44,609 nt of DNA from Bacilli bacterium (GCA_030531695.1 JAUNMV010000007.1:1-44609); one strand, 5' to 3'; positions 1 through 9,006 are shown, counted from the stretch's first letter. Program-made: numbers and translations. Notes: a model not told the origin generated them from the sequence alone.

Positions 1-1
1 A

Positions 2-136
2 ACATTATATGTTAAAGAAGCAAGAGTAGATGCTGGTCCAGTTATGAAACGTCATTTCTTTGATTCACGTTCTCATATCGGACATAGAGATCATAGAACT
101 AGTCACATTAATATAGTAGTGGCTACAAGAAACTAA
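2..136 (+). CDS. rplV: 50S ribosomal protein L22, 3' end (partial)
   Basis: The window opens inside this gene; only the last 44 codons are present, in the frame starting at base 2. The translated piece contains VKEARVDAGPVMKR and ends HRTSHINIVVATRN, the typical C-terminal hairpin of L22 (uL22), which lines the exit tunnel of the large subunit. It ends in TAA 15 bases before rpsC, the usual rplV-rpsC order of the S10 operon. Confidence 0.93.
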   Translation, partial: TLYVKEARVDAGPVMKRHFFDSRSHIGHRDHRTSHINIVVATRN

Positions 137-151
137 TAAGGAGGTTACAAA

Positions 152-802
152 ATGGGACAAAAGGTAAATCCTAATGGACTTAGAATTGGAATCAATAAAG
201 ACTGGCAAGCAAAATGGTATGCTAACAATACTGATTTTTCTAAAACATTAGAAAGAGATGTTAAGATTCGTAATTATATCGAAAAGAATTTAAAGAACGC
301 TAGCATAGCTAAAGTTGAAATTGAAAGAAATGCTAAGAGATGTGAAGTTGTTATTCACTCTGCAAAACCTGGTGTTATTATTGGACACGGTGGAGAAGGC
401 ATTGAAGAATTAAAGAAAGCTATTTCTAAAGTTGCTGGTGAAGAAATTCAAATTACAATCAGTGATATTAAGAAAGCTGATATGGATGCTCAATTAGTTG
501 CTGAAGGAATAGCAAGTCAAATTACAAACAGAGCATCATTCCGTATGGCTCAAAAACGTGCAATCAGAAATGCAATGAAAGCAGGAGCTAAGGGAATTAA
601 AACAAGCGTATCTGGACGTTTAGGTGGAGCAGATATGGCTCGTAGCGAAGGATACACAGAAGGAACTATTCCTCTACATACATTAAGAGCTGATGTTGAT
701 TACGGTTTCGCTGAAGCTGATACAACATTCGGAAAAATTGGGGTAAAGGTATGGATCTATAAAGGAGAAATCCTAAACAAAAAGGCAAAAGGAGGTAATT
801 AA
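152..802 (+). CDS. rpsC: 30S ribosomal protein S3
   Basis: A 216-residue protein starting [14 protein letters not shown], the invariant S3 (uS3) N-terminus. The KH RNA-binding motif is at about residues 75-85 ([11 protein letters not shown]), followed by the C-terminal S3 domain with [14 protein letters not shown]3 sits at the mRNA entry site of the small subunit. AAGGAGG stands upstream of the ATG, and rplP follows one base after the stop. Confidence 0.98.
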   Translation: MGQKVNPNGLRIGINKDWQAKWYANNTDFSKTLERDVKIRNYIEKNLKNASIAKVEIERNAKRCEVVIHSAKPGVIIGHGGEGIEELKKAISKVAGEEIQITISDIKKADMDAQLVAEGIASQITNRASFRMAQKRAIRNAMKAGAKGIKTSVSGRLGGADMARSEGYTEGTIPLHTLRADVDYGFAEADTTFGKIGVKVWIYKGEILNKKAKGGN

Positions 803-803
803 T

Positions 804-1235
804 ATGTTAATACCGTCAAGAACTAAATATCGTCGTGTTCATAGATTACCTTACGAAGGACGCTCTCGTGGTAATAGAGAATTATCATATGGCGAATACG
901 GTCTTATGGCTAAAGAAGGAGCTTGGATTACAGCTAATCAAATCGAAGCTGCTCGTGTAGCTATGACTCGTTACATGAAACGTGGTGGAAAAGTTTGGAT
1001 AAACATTTTCCCACACATGCCTTTAACTAAAAAACCTATCGGTACAAGACAAGGTAAAGGTAAAGGTAATGTTGAAGGATGGGTAGCAGTAGTAAAAGAA
1101 GGAAAAATAATGTTCGAAATCGCTGGTGTAGATGAAGCTACAGCTCGTGAAGCATTAAGACTTGCTTCTCACAAACTACCAATCACAACAAAATTTGTTA
1201 AAAAAGAAAATGGTGGTGAAGTAAATGAAGGTTAA
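804..1235 (+). CDS. rplP: 50S ribosomal protein L16
   Basis: A 143-residue uL16 starting [14 protein letters not shown], with the conserved [22 protein letters not shown] and RMGKGKG-like [10 protein letters not shown] segments that contact tRNA and the peptidyl transferase region. Length is normal for the family. The last 11 bases overlap rpmC, a translationally coupled arrangement. Confidence 0.98.
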   Translation: MLIPSRTKYRRVHRLPYEGRSRGNRELSYGEYGLMAKEGAWITANQIEAARVAMTRYMKRGGKVWINIFPHMPLTKKPIGTRQGKGKGNVEGWVAVVKEGKIMFEIAGVDEATAREALRLASHKLPITTKFVKKENGGEVNEG

Positions 1236-1419
1236 AGAAATAAGAGAATTATCAACTGAAGAAATCAACCAAAAATTATTTGAAGCAAAACAAGAATTAT
1301 TTAACTTACGTTTCCAACAAGCAACAGGAAATTTAGAAAAACCTTCTAGAATTAGAGATTTAAGACACACCGTTGCAAGATATAAGACCGTTCTAAGAGA
1401 ACGTGAGATTAGCGAGTAG
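1225..1419 (+). CDS. rpmC: 50S ribosomal protein L29
   Basis: A 64-residue uL29 ([18 protein letters not shown]), with the family's C-terminal [20 protein letters not shown] helix. The ATG lies within the end of rplP, and a GGTGGTGAAG stretch provides the ribosome binding site. L29 lies near the tunnel exit. The antisense reading frame over this gene is a shadow. Confidence 0.97.
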   Translation: MKVKEIRELSTEEINQKLFEAKQELFNLRFQQATGNLEKPSRIRDLRHTVARYKTVLREREISE

Positions 1420-1432
1420 GAGGGAATAAGAC

Positions 1433-1693
1433 ATGGAAAAGAAAATTAGTAGAGAATTAGTTGGTAAAGTTATTAATGCAACTAACGATAAAACTATAAA
1501 TGTTTTAGTAGAAACTTATAAAGTCCATCCTAAATATCACAAGAGAGTTAAAAGCTCTAAAAAATATTGTGTACATGATGAAAAGAATATAGCAAAAGTT
1601 GGAGATGTGGTTCGTATAGTTGAAACTAGACCATTATCAAAAACAAAACACTTTTATTTAAAAGAAATAGTAAAAGAAGCAGTTATTATTTAA
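1433..1693 (+). CDS. rpsQ: 30S ribosomal protein S17
   Basis: An 86-residue uS17 with the OB-fold core: [17 protein letters not shown] near the start and [18 protein letters not shown] near residues 55-72. It is a primary 16S rRNA binder. AGGAGGG precedes the ATG, and rpmC ends 13 bases upstream. Confidence 0.97.
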   Translation: MEKKISRELVGKVINATNDKTINVLVETYKVHPKYHKRVKSSKKYCVHDEKNIAKVGDVVRIVETRPLSKTKHFYLKEIVKEAVII

Positions 1694-1720
1694 CGCTTAG
1701 ATGAGAAGGAGGAATAATTT

Positions 1721-2089
1721 ATGTTACAACAAGAAAGTCGATTAAAAGTTGCTGACAACTCTGGAGCACGTGAACTATTAGTAATCCGTGTATTAGGAGG
1801 AAGTAAAGTTAAGACTGGTAACATTGGTGATGTAGTAGTTGGAACAGTTAAAAGTGCCATTCCTAATTCACCAGTAGCTAAAGGTAAAGTTGTAAAAGCA
1901 GTTATCGTTCGTAGTCGTCAAGGCGTTCGTCGTGAAGATGGATCATACATTAAGTTCGATGACAATGCTTGCGTTATCATTCGTGATGACAAGAGTCCAG
2001 TAGGAACTCGTATCTTTGGACCAGTAGCAAGAGAACTTCGTGATAAAGATTACATGAAAATTGTTTCTTTAGCAAAAGAAGTACTATAA
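1721..2089 (+). CDS. rplN: 50S ribosomal protein L14
   Basis: A 122-residue uL14, the standard length, beginning [37 protein letters not shown] and the C-terminal [15 protein letters not shown] are diagnostic. It forms part of the subunit interface and the landing site for elongation factors. Confidence 0.98.
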   Translation: MLQQESRLKVADNSGARELLVIRVLGGSKVKTGNIGDVVVGTVKSAIPNSPVAKGKVVKAVIVRSRQGVRREDGSYIKFDDNACVIIRDDKSPVGTRIFGPVARELRDKDYMKIVSLAKEVL

Positions 2090-2102
2090 GAGGAGGATAA
2101 AT

Positions 2103-2411
2103 ATGAACTTTAAAGTTGGAGATAAAGTTGTAGTTATCGCTGGTTCTGATAAAGGTAAAGAAGGAAAAATAATTAAAACATTAAAAGCAGAAAATAAAGT
2201 AATAGTTGAAGGAGTAAATGTTGTTAAGAAACATGAAAAACCAACAGCTATGTCAAATGGTGGAATTATTGAAAAAGAAGCACCAATCGCTGCATCAAAT
2301 GTTATGATAATTGATCCTAAAACTAAGAAAAGAACTAGAATAGGACATACAACAGATAAAAATAATAAAAAAATAAGAATCGCAAAAAAATCAAACGAGA
2401 AGATTGATTAA
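2103..2411 (+). CDS. rplX: 50S ribosomal protein L24
   Basis: A 102-residue uL24 with an N-terminal KOW motif ([20 protein letters not shown], residues 4-23) and the [11 protein letters not shown] segment. It initiates large-subunit assembly. GAGGAGG lies seven bases before the ATG. Confidence 0.97.
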   Translation: MNFKVGDKVVVIAGSDKGKEGKIIKTLKAENKVIVEGVNVVKKHEKPTAMSNGGIIEKEAPIAASNVMIIDPKTKKRTRIGHTTDKNNKKIRIAKKSNEKID

Positions 2412-2428
2412 TTGGAAGGAGGGTAAAT

Positions 2429-2968
2429 ATGAACCGCCTAAAAGAGAAATACTTAAATGAAGTTGTTCCAAGTTTACAAACAAAATATAATTATAAGTCA
2501 GTTATGGAAGTTCCAAAACTAGAAAAAATCGTTATTAATATCGGAGTTGGTGATGCAACTGGAAATTCTAAATTATTAGATGCTGCAGTAGCTGATTTAA
2601 CTAAGATTTCTGGACAAAAACCAGTAATAACTAGAGCTAAGAAATCAATCGCTGGTTTCAAAGTAAGAGAAGGACAAGCAATTGGATGCAAAGTTACATT
2701 AAGAGGAGAAAATATGTATAACTTTATGGATAAGTTAATATCTATTTCACTTCCTAACGTAAGAGATTTCCGTGGAGTAAGTCCTAGAGCTTTCGATGGT
2801 AGAGGAAACTATACTATGGGAATTAAAGAACAATTAATCTTTAAAGAAATTGATTATGATGATGTTGTTAAAGTACGTGGTATGGATATCGTATTCGTAA
2901 CAACTGCAAAATCTAATGAGGAATCATTCGACTTATTAAACGGACTTGGAATTCCTTTTAGAAAGTAA
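2429..2968 (+). CDS. rplE: 50S ribosomal protein L5
   Basis: A 179-residue uL5, the usual bacterial length. Conserved stretches are [20 protein letters not shown] (residues about 65-84) and [19 protein letters not shown]5 binds 5S rRNA. Spacing to rpsN is 15 bases with a GGGAGG ribosome binding site. Confidence 0.98.
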   Translation: MNRLKEKYLNEVVPSLQTKYNYKSVMEVPKLEKIVINIGVGDATGNSKLLDAAVADLTKISGQKPVITRAKKSIAGFKVREGQAIGCKVTLRGENMYNFMDKLISISLPNVRDFRGVSPRAFDGRGNYTMGIKEQLIFKEIDYDDVVKVRGMDIVFVTTAKSNEESFDLLNGLGIPFRK

Positions 2969-2983
2969 AATGGGAGGAAAATT

Positions 2984-3169
2984 ATGGCAAAGAAAAGTAT
3001 GATAGTAAAGGCTAATAGACCACAAAAGTTCAAAGTACGTGAATACACTAGATGTACACGTTGTGGTCGTCCACACGCAGTTATGAGTAAATTCGGAATC
3101 TGCCGTATTTGCTTCCGTGAATTAGCTTATAAAGGACAAATACCAGGGGTTAAAAAATCAAGTTGGTAA
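2984..3169 (+). CDS. rpsN: 30S ribosomal protein S14, zinc-binding type Z
   Basis: A 61-residue uS14 of the short zinc form (rpsN1/rpsZ type). Two CxxC pairs, CTRCGRPH and CRICFRELA, form the zinc ribbon; the end GVKKSSW is characteristic. Zinc-type S14 inside the spc operon is the normal arrangement in Bacillota and argues against a Gram-negative host. Confidence 0.97.
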   Translation: MAKKSMIVKANRPQKFKVREYTRCTRCGRPHAVMSKFGICRICFRELAYKGQIPGVKKSSW

Positions 3170-3190
3170 TTGGAAAGGAGGAAATAAATT

Positions 3191-3592
3191 ATGGCAGTAG
3201 TAACAGATACAATTGCAGATATGTTAACAAGAATTCGTAATGCTAACCAAATGCGTTATGAAGAAGTTACAGTTCCTGCTTCAAACATCAAGAAAGAAAT
3301 CGCAAGAATATTAAAAGAAGAAGGATTTATCAACGATTATAAAGTTGAAAACAATGATGCTCAAGGAACTATTGTTATGAATTTAAAATATTCTAACAAA
3401 AAGGAAAGAGTTATCACTGGATTAAAGAGAATTTCCAAACCAGGGTTAAGAGTTTATGTAACAAGTGATGAAATTCCACAAGTATTAAATGGATTAGGAA
3501 TAGCTATTATTTCTACTTCAAAAGGAATTATGACTGATAAAGAAGCTCGTAAACAAAATATAGGTGGAGAAGTTCTAGCTTATATTTGGTAA
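3191..3592 (+). CDS. rpsH: 30S ribosomal protein S8
   Basis: A 133-residue uS8 starting [14 protein letters not shown] after the initiator, with the C-terminal [26 protein letters not shown] typical of the family in Bacillota. It is a primary 16S rRNA binder. It is followed by a 72-base gap, the longest inside the spc part of the operon, which contains a small hairpin. Confidence 0.98.
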   Translation: MAVVTDTIADMLTRIRNANQMRYEEVTVPASNIKKEIARILKEEGFINDYKVENNDAQGTIVMNLKYSNKKERVITGLKRISKPGLRVYVTSDEIPQVLNGLGIAIISTSKGIMTDKEARKQNIGGEVLAYIW

Positions 3593-3615
3593 TATAGACA
3601 ATGATAGTTTGAAAC

Positions 3616-3632
3616 CCATCAATAAATGATGG
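3616..3632 (+). other. small hairpin in the rpsH-rplF gap
   Basis: CCATCA, loop ATAAA, TGATGG: a perfect six-pair stem. No U-run follows, so it is not a terminator. It could tune rplF translation or be a processing site. Position and pairing are seen in the sequence; any function is unknown. Confidence 0.35.
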
Positions 3633-3664
3633 TAAATTTAAAATGAGATATAGGAGGTGTCAAT

Positions 3665-4195
3665 ATGAGCCGTATTGGAAATCGTATCATTACAATTCCA
3701 GAAGGTGTTACTGTAGAACAAAATGAAAACGTTGTTACAGTAAAAGGACCTAAAGGTACATTAGAACAACAAATGTTAAAAGATATTACAATGAAGGTTG
3801 AAGGAAATGCAATTACTTTAGAAAGAGCTAATGAAAACGCTAAAGCAATGCATGGTACAATGAACGCTCTAATCAATAACATGATCAAAGGTGTTACTAA
3901 AGGTTATGAAAAAGGATTAGAAATCGTTGGTGTTGGATACCGTTTCAATGTACAAGGATCTAAATTAACAATCAATGCTGGTTATTCACATCCAGTAGTT
4001 ATCGAAGTACCAAAAGGTTTAACAGTTGAATCAGTAAGTAATACTGAAATCACAGTAAAAGGAATCGATAAAGTATTAGTAGGAGAATTCGCTGCTAATA
4101 TCAGAAAAGTAAGACAACCTGAACCATATAAGGGTAAAGGTATTCGTTACAAAGACGAACATATTCGTCGTAAAGAAGGAAAGAAAGCTGCTTAA
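3665..4195 (+). CDS. rplF: 50S ribosomal protein L6
   Basis: A 176-residue uL6 starting MSRIGNRIITIPEGV, with two repeats of the L6 fold and the C-terminal signature QPEPYKGKGIRYKDEHIRRKEGKKA. Binding to 23S rRNA near the sarcin-ricin loop is known for the family. AGGAGGTG provides the ribosome binding site. Confidence 0.98.
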   Translation: MSRIGNRIITIPEGVTVEQNENVVTVKGPKGTLEQQMLKDITMKVEGNAITLERANENAKAMHGTMNALINNMIKGVTKGYEKGLEIVGVGYRFNVQGSKLTINAGYSHPVVIEVPKGLTVESVSNTEITVKGIDKVLVGEFAANIRKVRQPEPYKGKGIRYKDEHIRRKEGKKAA

Positions 4196-4217
4196 TAAGT
4201 AGGAAGGAGAAAAGATT

Positions 4218-4580
4218 ATGATAAAAAAAGAATCTCGCAATAGTATGCGTGTAGTACGTCATGAAAGAATCCGTGCAAATATGTTCGGAACAAGTACTAC
4301 TCCAAGATTATGTGTATTCAGATCTAATAAAGAAATTTATGCACAAATCATTGATGATGAAACAAGAACTACTCTTGTATCTGCTTCCTCATTAGAAAAA
4401 GAACTAAAACTTAAAAACGGAAGTAATGTTGAAGCAGCAGCAGCAGTTGGAAAACTAATTGCTGAAAAAGCTAAAAAAGCAAAAATTACAAAAGTAGTAT
4501 TTGATAGAGGTGGATACCTTTATCACGGACGTGTAGAAGCTCTAGCTAACGCTGCACGTGAAAATGGATTAGAATTCTAA
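4218..4580 (+). CDS. rplR: 50S ribosomal protein L18
   Basis: A 120-residue uL18, a 5S rRNA binder. The conserved core is [20 protein letters not shown] and the C-terminal [32 protein letters not shown] lies upstream of the ATG. Gene order rplF-rplR-rpsE is standard. Confidence 0.98.
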   Translation: MIKKESRNSMRVVRHERIRANMFGTSTTPRLCVFRSNKEIYAQIIDDETRTTLVSASSLEKELKLKNGSNVEAAAAVGKLIAEKAKKAKITKVVFDRGGYLYHGRVEALANAARENGLEF

Positions 4581-4592
4581 TAGGAGGGTATT

Positions 4593-5105
4593 ATGGCAGA
4601 AAGAAAAATGAGAGAAAACAATGATAAACTATTAGAAGAATTAGTAATTGATGTTAAAAGCGTTGTTAAAGTTAACAAAGGTGGACGTCAAAGAAGATAT
4701 TCTGCTATAGTTGTTGTTGGTGACCGTAAAGGTAAAGTTGGATTAGGTATTGGAAAAGCTAATGAAGTACCTGATGCAATCAAAAAAGCAATTCAAGATG
4801 CTAACAAAAATATGATCACTATACCTCTAATCGATGGAAGAACAGTTGCACATGAAGCAATCGGTGAAGCAGGAGCTGCAAGAGTTATTATTAAACCTGC
4901 TGCTGCTGGTACTGGAGTTATTGCTGGTGGATCAGTTCGTGCAGTATTAGAATTAGCTGGTGTTCGTGATGTTGTCTCTAAATCACTAGGAGCAAGAACA
5001 AAATTAAATATGGCTACAGCTGCAATGAATGCATTAAAGTCAATTAAGACTGCTGAACAAGTTGCAGCATTACGTGGTAAAACAGTAGAGGAGATATTAG
5101 GATAA
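4593..5105 (+). CDS. rpsE: 30S ribosomal protein S5
   Basis: A 170-residue uS5 with the double-stranded-RNA-binding-like N-terminal half ([19 protein letters not shown]) and the C-terminal [18 protein letters not shown]. It helps shape the mRNA entry site. Its TAA overlaps the ATG of rplO by one base, so rpmD (L30), which usually lies here, is missing. Confidence 0.98.
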   Translation: MAERKMRENNDKLLEELVIDVKSVVKVNKGGRQRRYSAIVVVGDRKGKVGLGIGKANEVPDAIKKAIQDANKNMITIPLIDGRTVAHEAIGEAGAARVIIKPAAAGTGVIAGGSVRAVLELAGVRDVVSKSLGARTKLNMATAAMNALKSIKTAEQVAALRGKTVEEILG

Positions 5106-5548
5106 TGAAATTAAATGAATTACAAAGAAATATCGGTGCTACTCATGCAAAAAAACGTGTAGGACGTGGATCAGGTAGTGGTCTTGGTAAAACAAGTGGT
5201 CGCGGACAAAAAGGTCAAAAAGCACGTAGCGGTGGTAGTATCAACCCAGTATTTGAAGGTGGACAATTACCATTATATAGAAGAATTCCAAAAAGAGGAT
5301 TCTCAAATCATATGTTTAAGACAAGATACGCTGTAGTAAATTTAGATGCATTTAACGTATTTGAAAATAATACAGTAGTAACACCTGCATTATTAAAAGA
5401 AGCAGGAATTGTTAAAAATGAATTAGATGGAATTAAGGTTTTAGGAAATGGTAAACTTGAAAAGAAATTAACTATTCAAGCTAACAAATTCTCAAAATCA
5501 GCAGAAGAGAAGATAAAAGAGGCTGGAAGTAAAGCTGAGGTGATCTAA
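5105..5548 (+). CDS. rplO: 50S ribosomal protein L15
   Basis: A 147-residue uL15 with the glycine/arginine/lysine-rich N-terminal arm ([20 protein letters not shown]) followed by the globular domain. Its ribosome binding site, GAGGAG, lies inside the end of rpsE. secY starts two bases after its stop, so rpsE-rplO-secY are translationally linked. Confidence 0.98.
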   Translation: MKLNELQRNIGATHAKKRVGRGSGSGLGKTSGRGQKGQKARSGGSINPVFEGGQLPLYRRIPKRGFSNHMFKTRYAVVNLDAFNVFENNTVVTPALLKEAGIVKNELDGIKVLGNGKLEKKLTIQANKFSKSAEEKIKEAGSKAEVI

Positions 5549-5549
5549 T

Positions 5550-6824
5550 ATGTTTACAAACATGAAGCAATTATTTACTTCAAGTAACAAGGATCTACGT
5601 CATCGTATATACTTCACTCTTGGAGCATTAATGATCTTCATATTAGGTATCTCTATCAGAGTTCCTGGAACTGAAGATGTAACAAGTAGTTTAGGATTCT
5701 TAGAGCTTCTTAACACTATGGGTGGTGGAGCTTTAAAGAATTTCTCAATATTTGCATTAGGTATTATGCCTTACATTACTGCATCAATTATTATGCAATT
5801 ATTACAAATGGATATAATTCCATACTTCTCAGAATTAAGTAAACAAGGTGCAACTGGAAGACAAAAGATTAACCAAATCACTAGATATATGGGTATCGCT
5901 TTTGCATTTATTGAGGGATATGCTTTTGCATTCTCATTCTTAGGATCATCATCTGATCCAATAAAATATCTATACATAGCAACTATACTAACTGCTGGTA
6001 CTTCATTCCTACTTTGGTTAGGTGATCAAATCACTCAAAAAGGTTTAGGAAATGGTACAAGTTTAATTATCATGGCTGGTATCGTTGCAACATTACCACA
6101 AATGTTTATTGATGCATTTAATGGATTAATTACATTTGATGGAACAACTCAAGTAATAACATTAGGAATAATTAAATTTGTTCTATTTGTAATATTATAT
6201 TTTGCAATTGTAATTGGAATGATATTCGTTCAAGAAAGTGAAAGAAGAATCCCAATTCAATATGCTAATAAGTCTCAAGGAGTTTATGGTAATCAAGCAC
6301 AAAGCTTCTTACCAATTAAACTTAATACAGCAAACGTTGTACCTGTTATCTTTGCATCAAGCTTAATTTCAGTACCTGGAATTATTGCTCAATTTGTGAA
6401 GAATGAAACTTATACATTAATAGTACAAAAATACTTAACATATACAACACCAGTTGGATTTATGTTATATGTCTTCTTTATCTTTGTATTTAGTTACTTT
6501 TATACATTCATTCAAGTTAAACCTGATGAATTTTCAAAGAACTTACAAGATAATGGAGGATATATCCCAGGAGTACGTCCAGGAGAGGAAACTACTAAAT
6601 ATGTATCACGTGTATTATCTAGACTAACAGTTTTAGGTTCTACATTCTTAGTAGTAATCGCTGGATTACCAATTATATTTTCACAAGTTACAAGTCTACC
6701 AACATCAGTTTCAATTGGTGGTACTGGAATATTAATTGCAGTAGGTGTAGCACTTGAAACTTATAAACAATTAGAAGGAAGTATTTTAACAAGAAGTTAT
6801 AAAAGAGGTTATAGTAGAAGGTAG
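5550..6824 (+). CDS. secY: preprotein translocase subunit SecY
   Basis: A 424-residue multi-pass membrane protein, the channel subunit of the Sec translocon. Recognised by an N-terminal amphipathic stretch, TM2 with GIMPYITASIIMQLL (about residues 71-87), the plug and gate helices, and the cytoplasmic loop ERRIPIQYANKSQG. About ten hydrophobic segments are visible, as expected. rplO is two bases upstream and adk three bases downstream. A GAGGTGA site precedes the ATG. Confidence 0.98.
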   Translation: MFTNMKQLFTSSNKDLRHRIYFTLGALMIFILGISIRVPGTEDVTSSLGFLELLNTMGGGALKNFSIFALGIMPYITASIIMQLLQMDIIPYFSELSKQGATGRQKINQITRYMGIAFAFIEGYAFAFSFLGSSSDPIKYLYIATILTAGTSFLLWLGDQITQKGLGNGTSLIIMAGIVATLPQMFIDAFNGLITFDGTTQVITLGIIKFVLFVILYFAIVIGMIFVQESERRIPIQYANKSQGVYGNQAQSFLPIKLNTANVVPVIFASSLISVPGIIAQFVKNETYTLIVQKYLTYTTPVGFMLYVFFIFVFSYFYTFIQVKPDEFSKNLQDNGGYIPGVRPGEETTKYVSRVLSRLTVLGSTFLVVIAGLPIIFSQVTSLPTSVSIGGTGILIAVGVALETYKQLEGSILTRSYKRGYSRR

Positions 6825-6827
6825 TTT

Positions 6828-7481
6828 ATGAAGAATATAATGTTTATAGCACCACCTGCTGCCGGTAAAGGAACTCAAGCAGAGTTAGTTGTTGAAAAAT
6901 ATCATATACCTCACATCTCTACAGGTGATATCTTAAGAGAAATCGCTAAAGAAGATAGTGAAATAGGTCAATATGTATATGAAACACTAGCAAGTGGTAA
7001 ATTAGTTAAAGATGAAATTACATATCAATTAATAGAGGAAAGACTAGCACGCGATGATTGTAAAAACGGCTATATCATCGATGGCTTTCCAAGAAACATA
7101 GAACAAGCAATAGAATACGATAAGATCCTTGAAAAATTAGGATATGAAGTAGGAAATGTAATATTAATCAATATAGATGAGAAAACATTAGAAAAACGAA
7201 TAACTGGAAGAAGAATATGTGAGGACTGCAAATCAATATTTAACATTAATGATGTTGCAAGTGCCCCTAAAGTTGAATCTGTATGTGACAATTGTGGTGG
7301 AAAATTATATCAAAGAAATGATGATAATTTAGAATCATTCCAAACTCGTTACCAAATGTATAAAGAAAAAACAGAACCAATAATTGATCATTACAGAGAG
7401 AAAAATGTATTAAAAGAAGTAAATGGTGATGACACCGTTGAAAATGTATTTAAAAGAGTAGATGCTATCATATCAGAATAG
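6828..7481 (+). CDS. adk: adenylate kinase, zinc-LID form with a variant P-loop
   Basis: A 217-residue adenylate kinase interconverting ATP, AMP and ADP. The AMP-binding motif STGDILREI and the DGFPRN motif (near residue 84) are present. The LID domain carries two CxxC pairs (CEDC and CDNC, about residues 127-150), a zinc knuckle typical of Gram-positive enzymes. The P-loop reads APPAAGKGTQ rather than the usual GxPGxGKGTQ: two glycines are alanine while the Lys and Thr remain. The gene is probably still functional. It is followed by non-coding sequence, not by map. Confidence 0.96.
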   Translation: MKNIMFIAPPAAGKGTQAELVVEKYHIPHISTGDILREIAKEDSEIGQYVYETLASGKLVKDEITYQLIEERLARDDCKNGYIIDGFPRNIEQAIEYDKILEKLGYEVGNVILINIDEKTLEKRITGRRICEDCKSIFNINDVASAPKVESVCDNCGGKLYQRNDDNLESFQTRYQMYKEKTEPIIDHYREKNVLKEVNGDDTVENVFKRVDAIISE

Positions 7482-7512
7482 TATCTCTACAAAGTATCTT
7501 GAACCATAAATG

Positions 7513-7554
7513 AAGAAGGTACAACTAGATATTCAGCAAGAAACCTTCTTTTGG
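7513..7554 (+). terminator. terminator-like hairpin after adk
   Basis: AAGAAGGT (7513-7520) pairs exactly with ACCTTCTT (7543-7550), followed by a short T tract. The 22-base loop is long for a terminator, so attenuation or RNA processing is equally possible. Confidence 0.4.
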
Positions 7555-7555
7555 G

Positions 7556-7635
7556 GATACGTAGTTTTCCCTACAGCTTAAGCAAACTCTATAAATCAGT
7601 GATAAAGAGATCACTGTAGGTGAATTAGATAAAAA
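7556..7635 (+). promoter_or_regulatory. structured region upstream of infA with competing stems
   Basis: CAGTGAT (7597-7603) pairs perfectly with ATCACTG (7610-7616). The last three bases of that stem also belong to CTGTAGG (7614-7620), which pairs perfectly with CCTACAG (7570-7576). The two folds cannot coexist in full. A third small stem, GTAG with CTAC, is possible at 7561-7574. No known riboswitch class was recognised. The stretch takes the place where map is often found. Confidence 0.45.
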
Positions 7636-7664
7636 TTTACACTGAAAAAAATATTTTTTATAAA
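7636..7664 (+). promoter_or_regulatory. infA: possible promoter for infA
   Basis: TTTACA (7636-7641), a 17-base spacer and TATAAA (7659-7664). A start near 7671 would leave a very short leader that still contains GAGGA before the ATG. The spacing is ideal, but in such AT-rich DNA chance matches are likely. Confidence 0.4.
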
Positions 7665-7679
7665 ATAGGAGAGGAATAA

Positions 7680-7895
7680 ATGGCTAAAGAGGATACAATT
7701 GAATTAGAAGGAAAAGTTCTTGAAATTATTCCGGGAGGAAAATTCAAAGTTCAACTAGAAAATGGACACATTGTGGAAGCTCACGTTTCTGGTAAAATAC
7801 GAATGAACTATATTCGTATCTTAGCAGGAGATACCGTAATGATAGAACTTTCACCTTATGACTTAACACGTGGGCGTATAACTTATAGAAAATAG
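7680..7895 (+). CDS. infA: translation initiation factor IF-1
   Basis: A 71-residue S1/OB-fold protein: [20 protein letters not shown] at the start, with the conserved [16 protein letters not shown] and [15 protein letters not shown]-1 binds the ribosomal A site during initiation. AGGAGAGG precedes the ATG. Its last eight codons and stop lie in a 25-base sequence repeated 68 bases downstream. Confidence 0.97.
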   Translation: MAKEDTIELEGKVLEIIPGGKFKVQLENGHIVEAHVSGKIRMNYIRILAGDTVMIELSPYDLTRGRITYRK

Positions 7896-7962
7896 TAAGT
7901 ATATAAGTCCGCCGGTTTAAAGAAAACAAACAGACCTGTGGGCGTATAACTTATAGAAAATA
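7870..7962 (+). repeat. 25-base direct repeat: infA 3' end duplicated downstream
   Basis: Bases 7870-7894 (starting GTGGGCGTATAACTTATAG, the last codons of infA) are repeated exactly at 7938-7962. The second copy could encode the same tail but has no start, so it looks like a partial tandem duplication with a 68-base period. The in-between stretch encodes nothing recognisable. Confidence 0.85.
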
Positions 7963-7970
7963 AGTGCTGA

Positions 7971-8018
7971 AGCCTACACAGTAAAGTAGGCTAAAAACCT
8001 ATCGTAAATAATAGGAGG
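7971..8018 (+). promoter_or_regulatory. rpmJ: two hairpins in the rpmJ leader, one touching the ribosome binding site
   Basis: AGCCTAC (7971-7977) pairs with GTAGGCT about eight bases later. Next, CCTAT pairs with ATAGG, and the second arm runs into the AGGAGGG ribosome binding site of rpmJ. Partial masking of that site could modulate translation. The pairings are visible; the role is inferred. Confidence 0.4.
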
Positions 8019-8025
8019 GAATAAA

Positions 8026-8139
8026 ATGAAAGTTAAAGCATCAGTTAAACCAATTTGCGAAAAATGCAAAGTAGTTAAACGTAAAGGAAAAGTAAGAATT
8101 ATTTGTGAAAATCCAAAACACAAACAAGTTCAAGGTTAA
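8026..8139 (+). CDS. rpmJ: 50S ribosomal protein L36, zinc form
   Basis: A 37-residue bL36: [20 protein letters not shown] at the start. The zinc ligands CxxC, a third Cys and the final His (ENPKHKQ) are all present, the C+ form. TAGGAGGG lies upstream. Gene order infA-rpmJ-rpsM-rpsK-rpoA-rplQ is the standard alpha operon. Confidence 0.96.
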   Translation: MKVKASVKPICEKCKVVKRKGKVRIICENPKHKQVQG

Positions 8140-8161
8140 TTAATTATAGGAGGTGTACTTA

Positions 8162-8530
8162 ATGGCACGTATTAAAGGTGTAGATATTCCAAATGATAAA
8201 CATATTTGTATTTCATTAACATACATCTATGGAATCGGAAGAAATCTAGCAAAACAAATTTGTGAAAATGTAAAAATTGATCCAACAACTAAGGCTGGAG
8301 ATTTATCTCAAGATGACTTAGTAAAAATCCGTGACGAAATCAACAAACATTTAACTGAAGGAGATTTACGTCGTGAAGTTAGTATGAATATTAAAACTAA
8401 AATGGAAATTAATTCATACCAAGGAAGTCGTCATAAAAAAGGATTACCTGTAAGAGGACAAAGAACTAATCGTAATGCTCGTACTCGTAAGGGTAAAGGT
8501 AAGACAGTAGCAAATAAAAAGAAAGTTTAG
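8162..8530 (+). CDS. rpsM: 30S ribosomal protein S13
   Basis: A 122-residue uS13 beginning [15 protein letters not shown], with the C-terminal [19 protein letters not shown]. It contacts tRNAs and the intersubunit bridge. The ATG at 8162 is chosen over an in-frame GTG at 8153 because the GTG lies inside the AGGAGGTG ribosome binding site and the N-terminus then matches the family. Confidence 0.97.
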   Translation: MARIKGVDIPNDKHICISLTYIYGIGRNLAKQICENVKIDPTTKAGDLSQDDLVKIRDEINKHLTEGDLRREVSMNIKTKMEINSYQGSRHKKGLPVRGQRTNRNARTRKGKGKTVANKKKV

Positions 8531-8565
8531 TTAATTAGTTAATATTAAAAAAGGAGGTAAGACTT

Positions 8566-8949
8566 ATGGCTTATAAGACTAGAAAGAAAAAAGTTAAAAA
8601 GAATGTACCTGAGGGTATCGCTCATGTTCATTCAACATTTAATAATACAATAACTACAATTACTGACAATGAAGGAAATGTAGTTAGTTGGGCATCATCT
8701 GGAGCAATCGGTTTCAAAGGAAGTAAAAAATCTACTCCATTTGCTGCTGGTATGGCTGCAGAAGCTGCAGGAAAAGTTGCATTTGATATGGGAATGAGAA
8801 AAGTTGAAGTTCGCGTTAAAGGTTTAGGACCAGGAAGAGAAACTGCAATTCGTTCATTACAAACAGCTGGATTAGAAGTTACAGCAATCTCAGATGTTAC
8901 ACCAATCCCACATAATGGATGTCGTCCACCTAAACGTCCTCGTGGATAG
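8566..8949 (+). CDS. rpsK: 30S ribosomal protein S11
   Basis: A 127-residue uS11 with [21 protein letters not shown] near the start and the C-terminal [18 protein letters not shown]. It lines the platform near the mRNA exit. AAGGAGG provides the ribosome binding site. A long antisense frame over this gene is a shadow. Confidence 0.98.
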   Translation: MAYKTRKKKVKKNVPEGIAHVHSTFNNTITTITDNEGNVVSWASSGAIGFKGSKKSTPFAAGMAAEAAGKVAFDMGMRKVEVRVKGLGPGRETAIRSLQTAGLEVTAISDVTPIPHNGCRPPKRPRG

Positions 8950-9006
8950 TTTAGTTTTAATAAAAGGATAAACAATAGTGGAAAAAAATAAAGGGAGGTT
9001 AGTTCC

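Noticed and set aside
7660..7962. A second infA fragment as a gene
   Set aside because: Only the last eight codons are repeated and there is no start; it is a repeat, not a gene.
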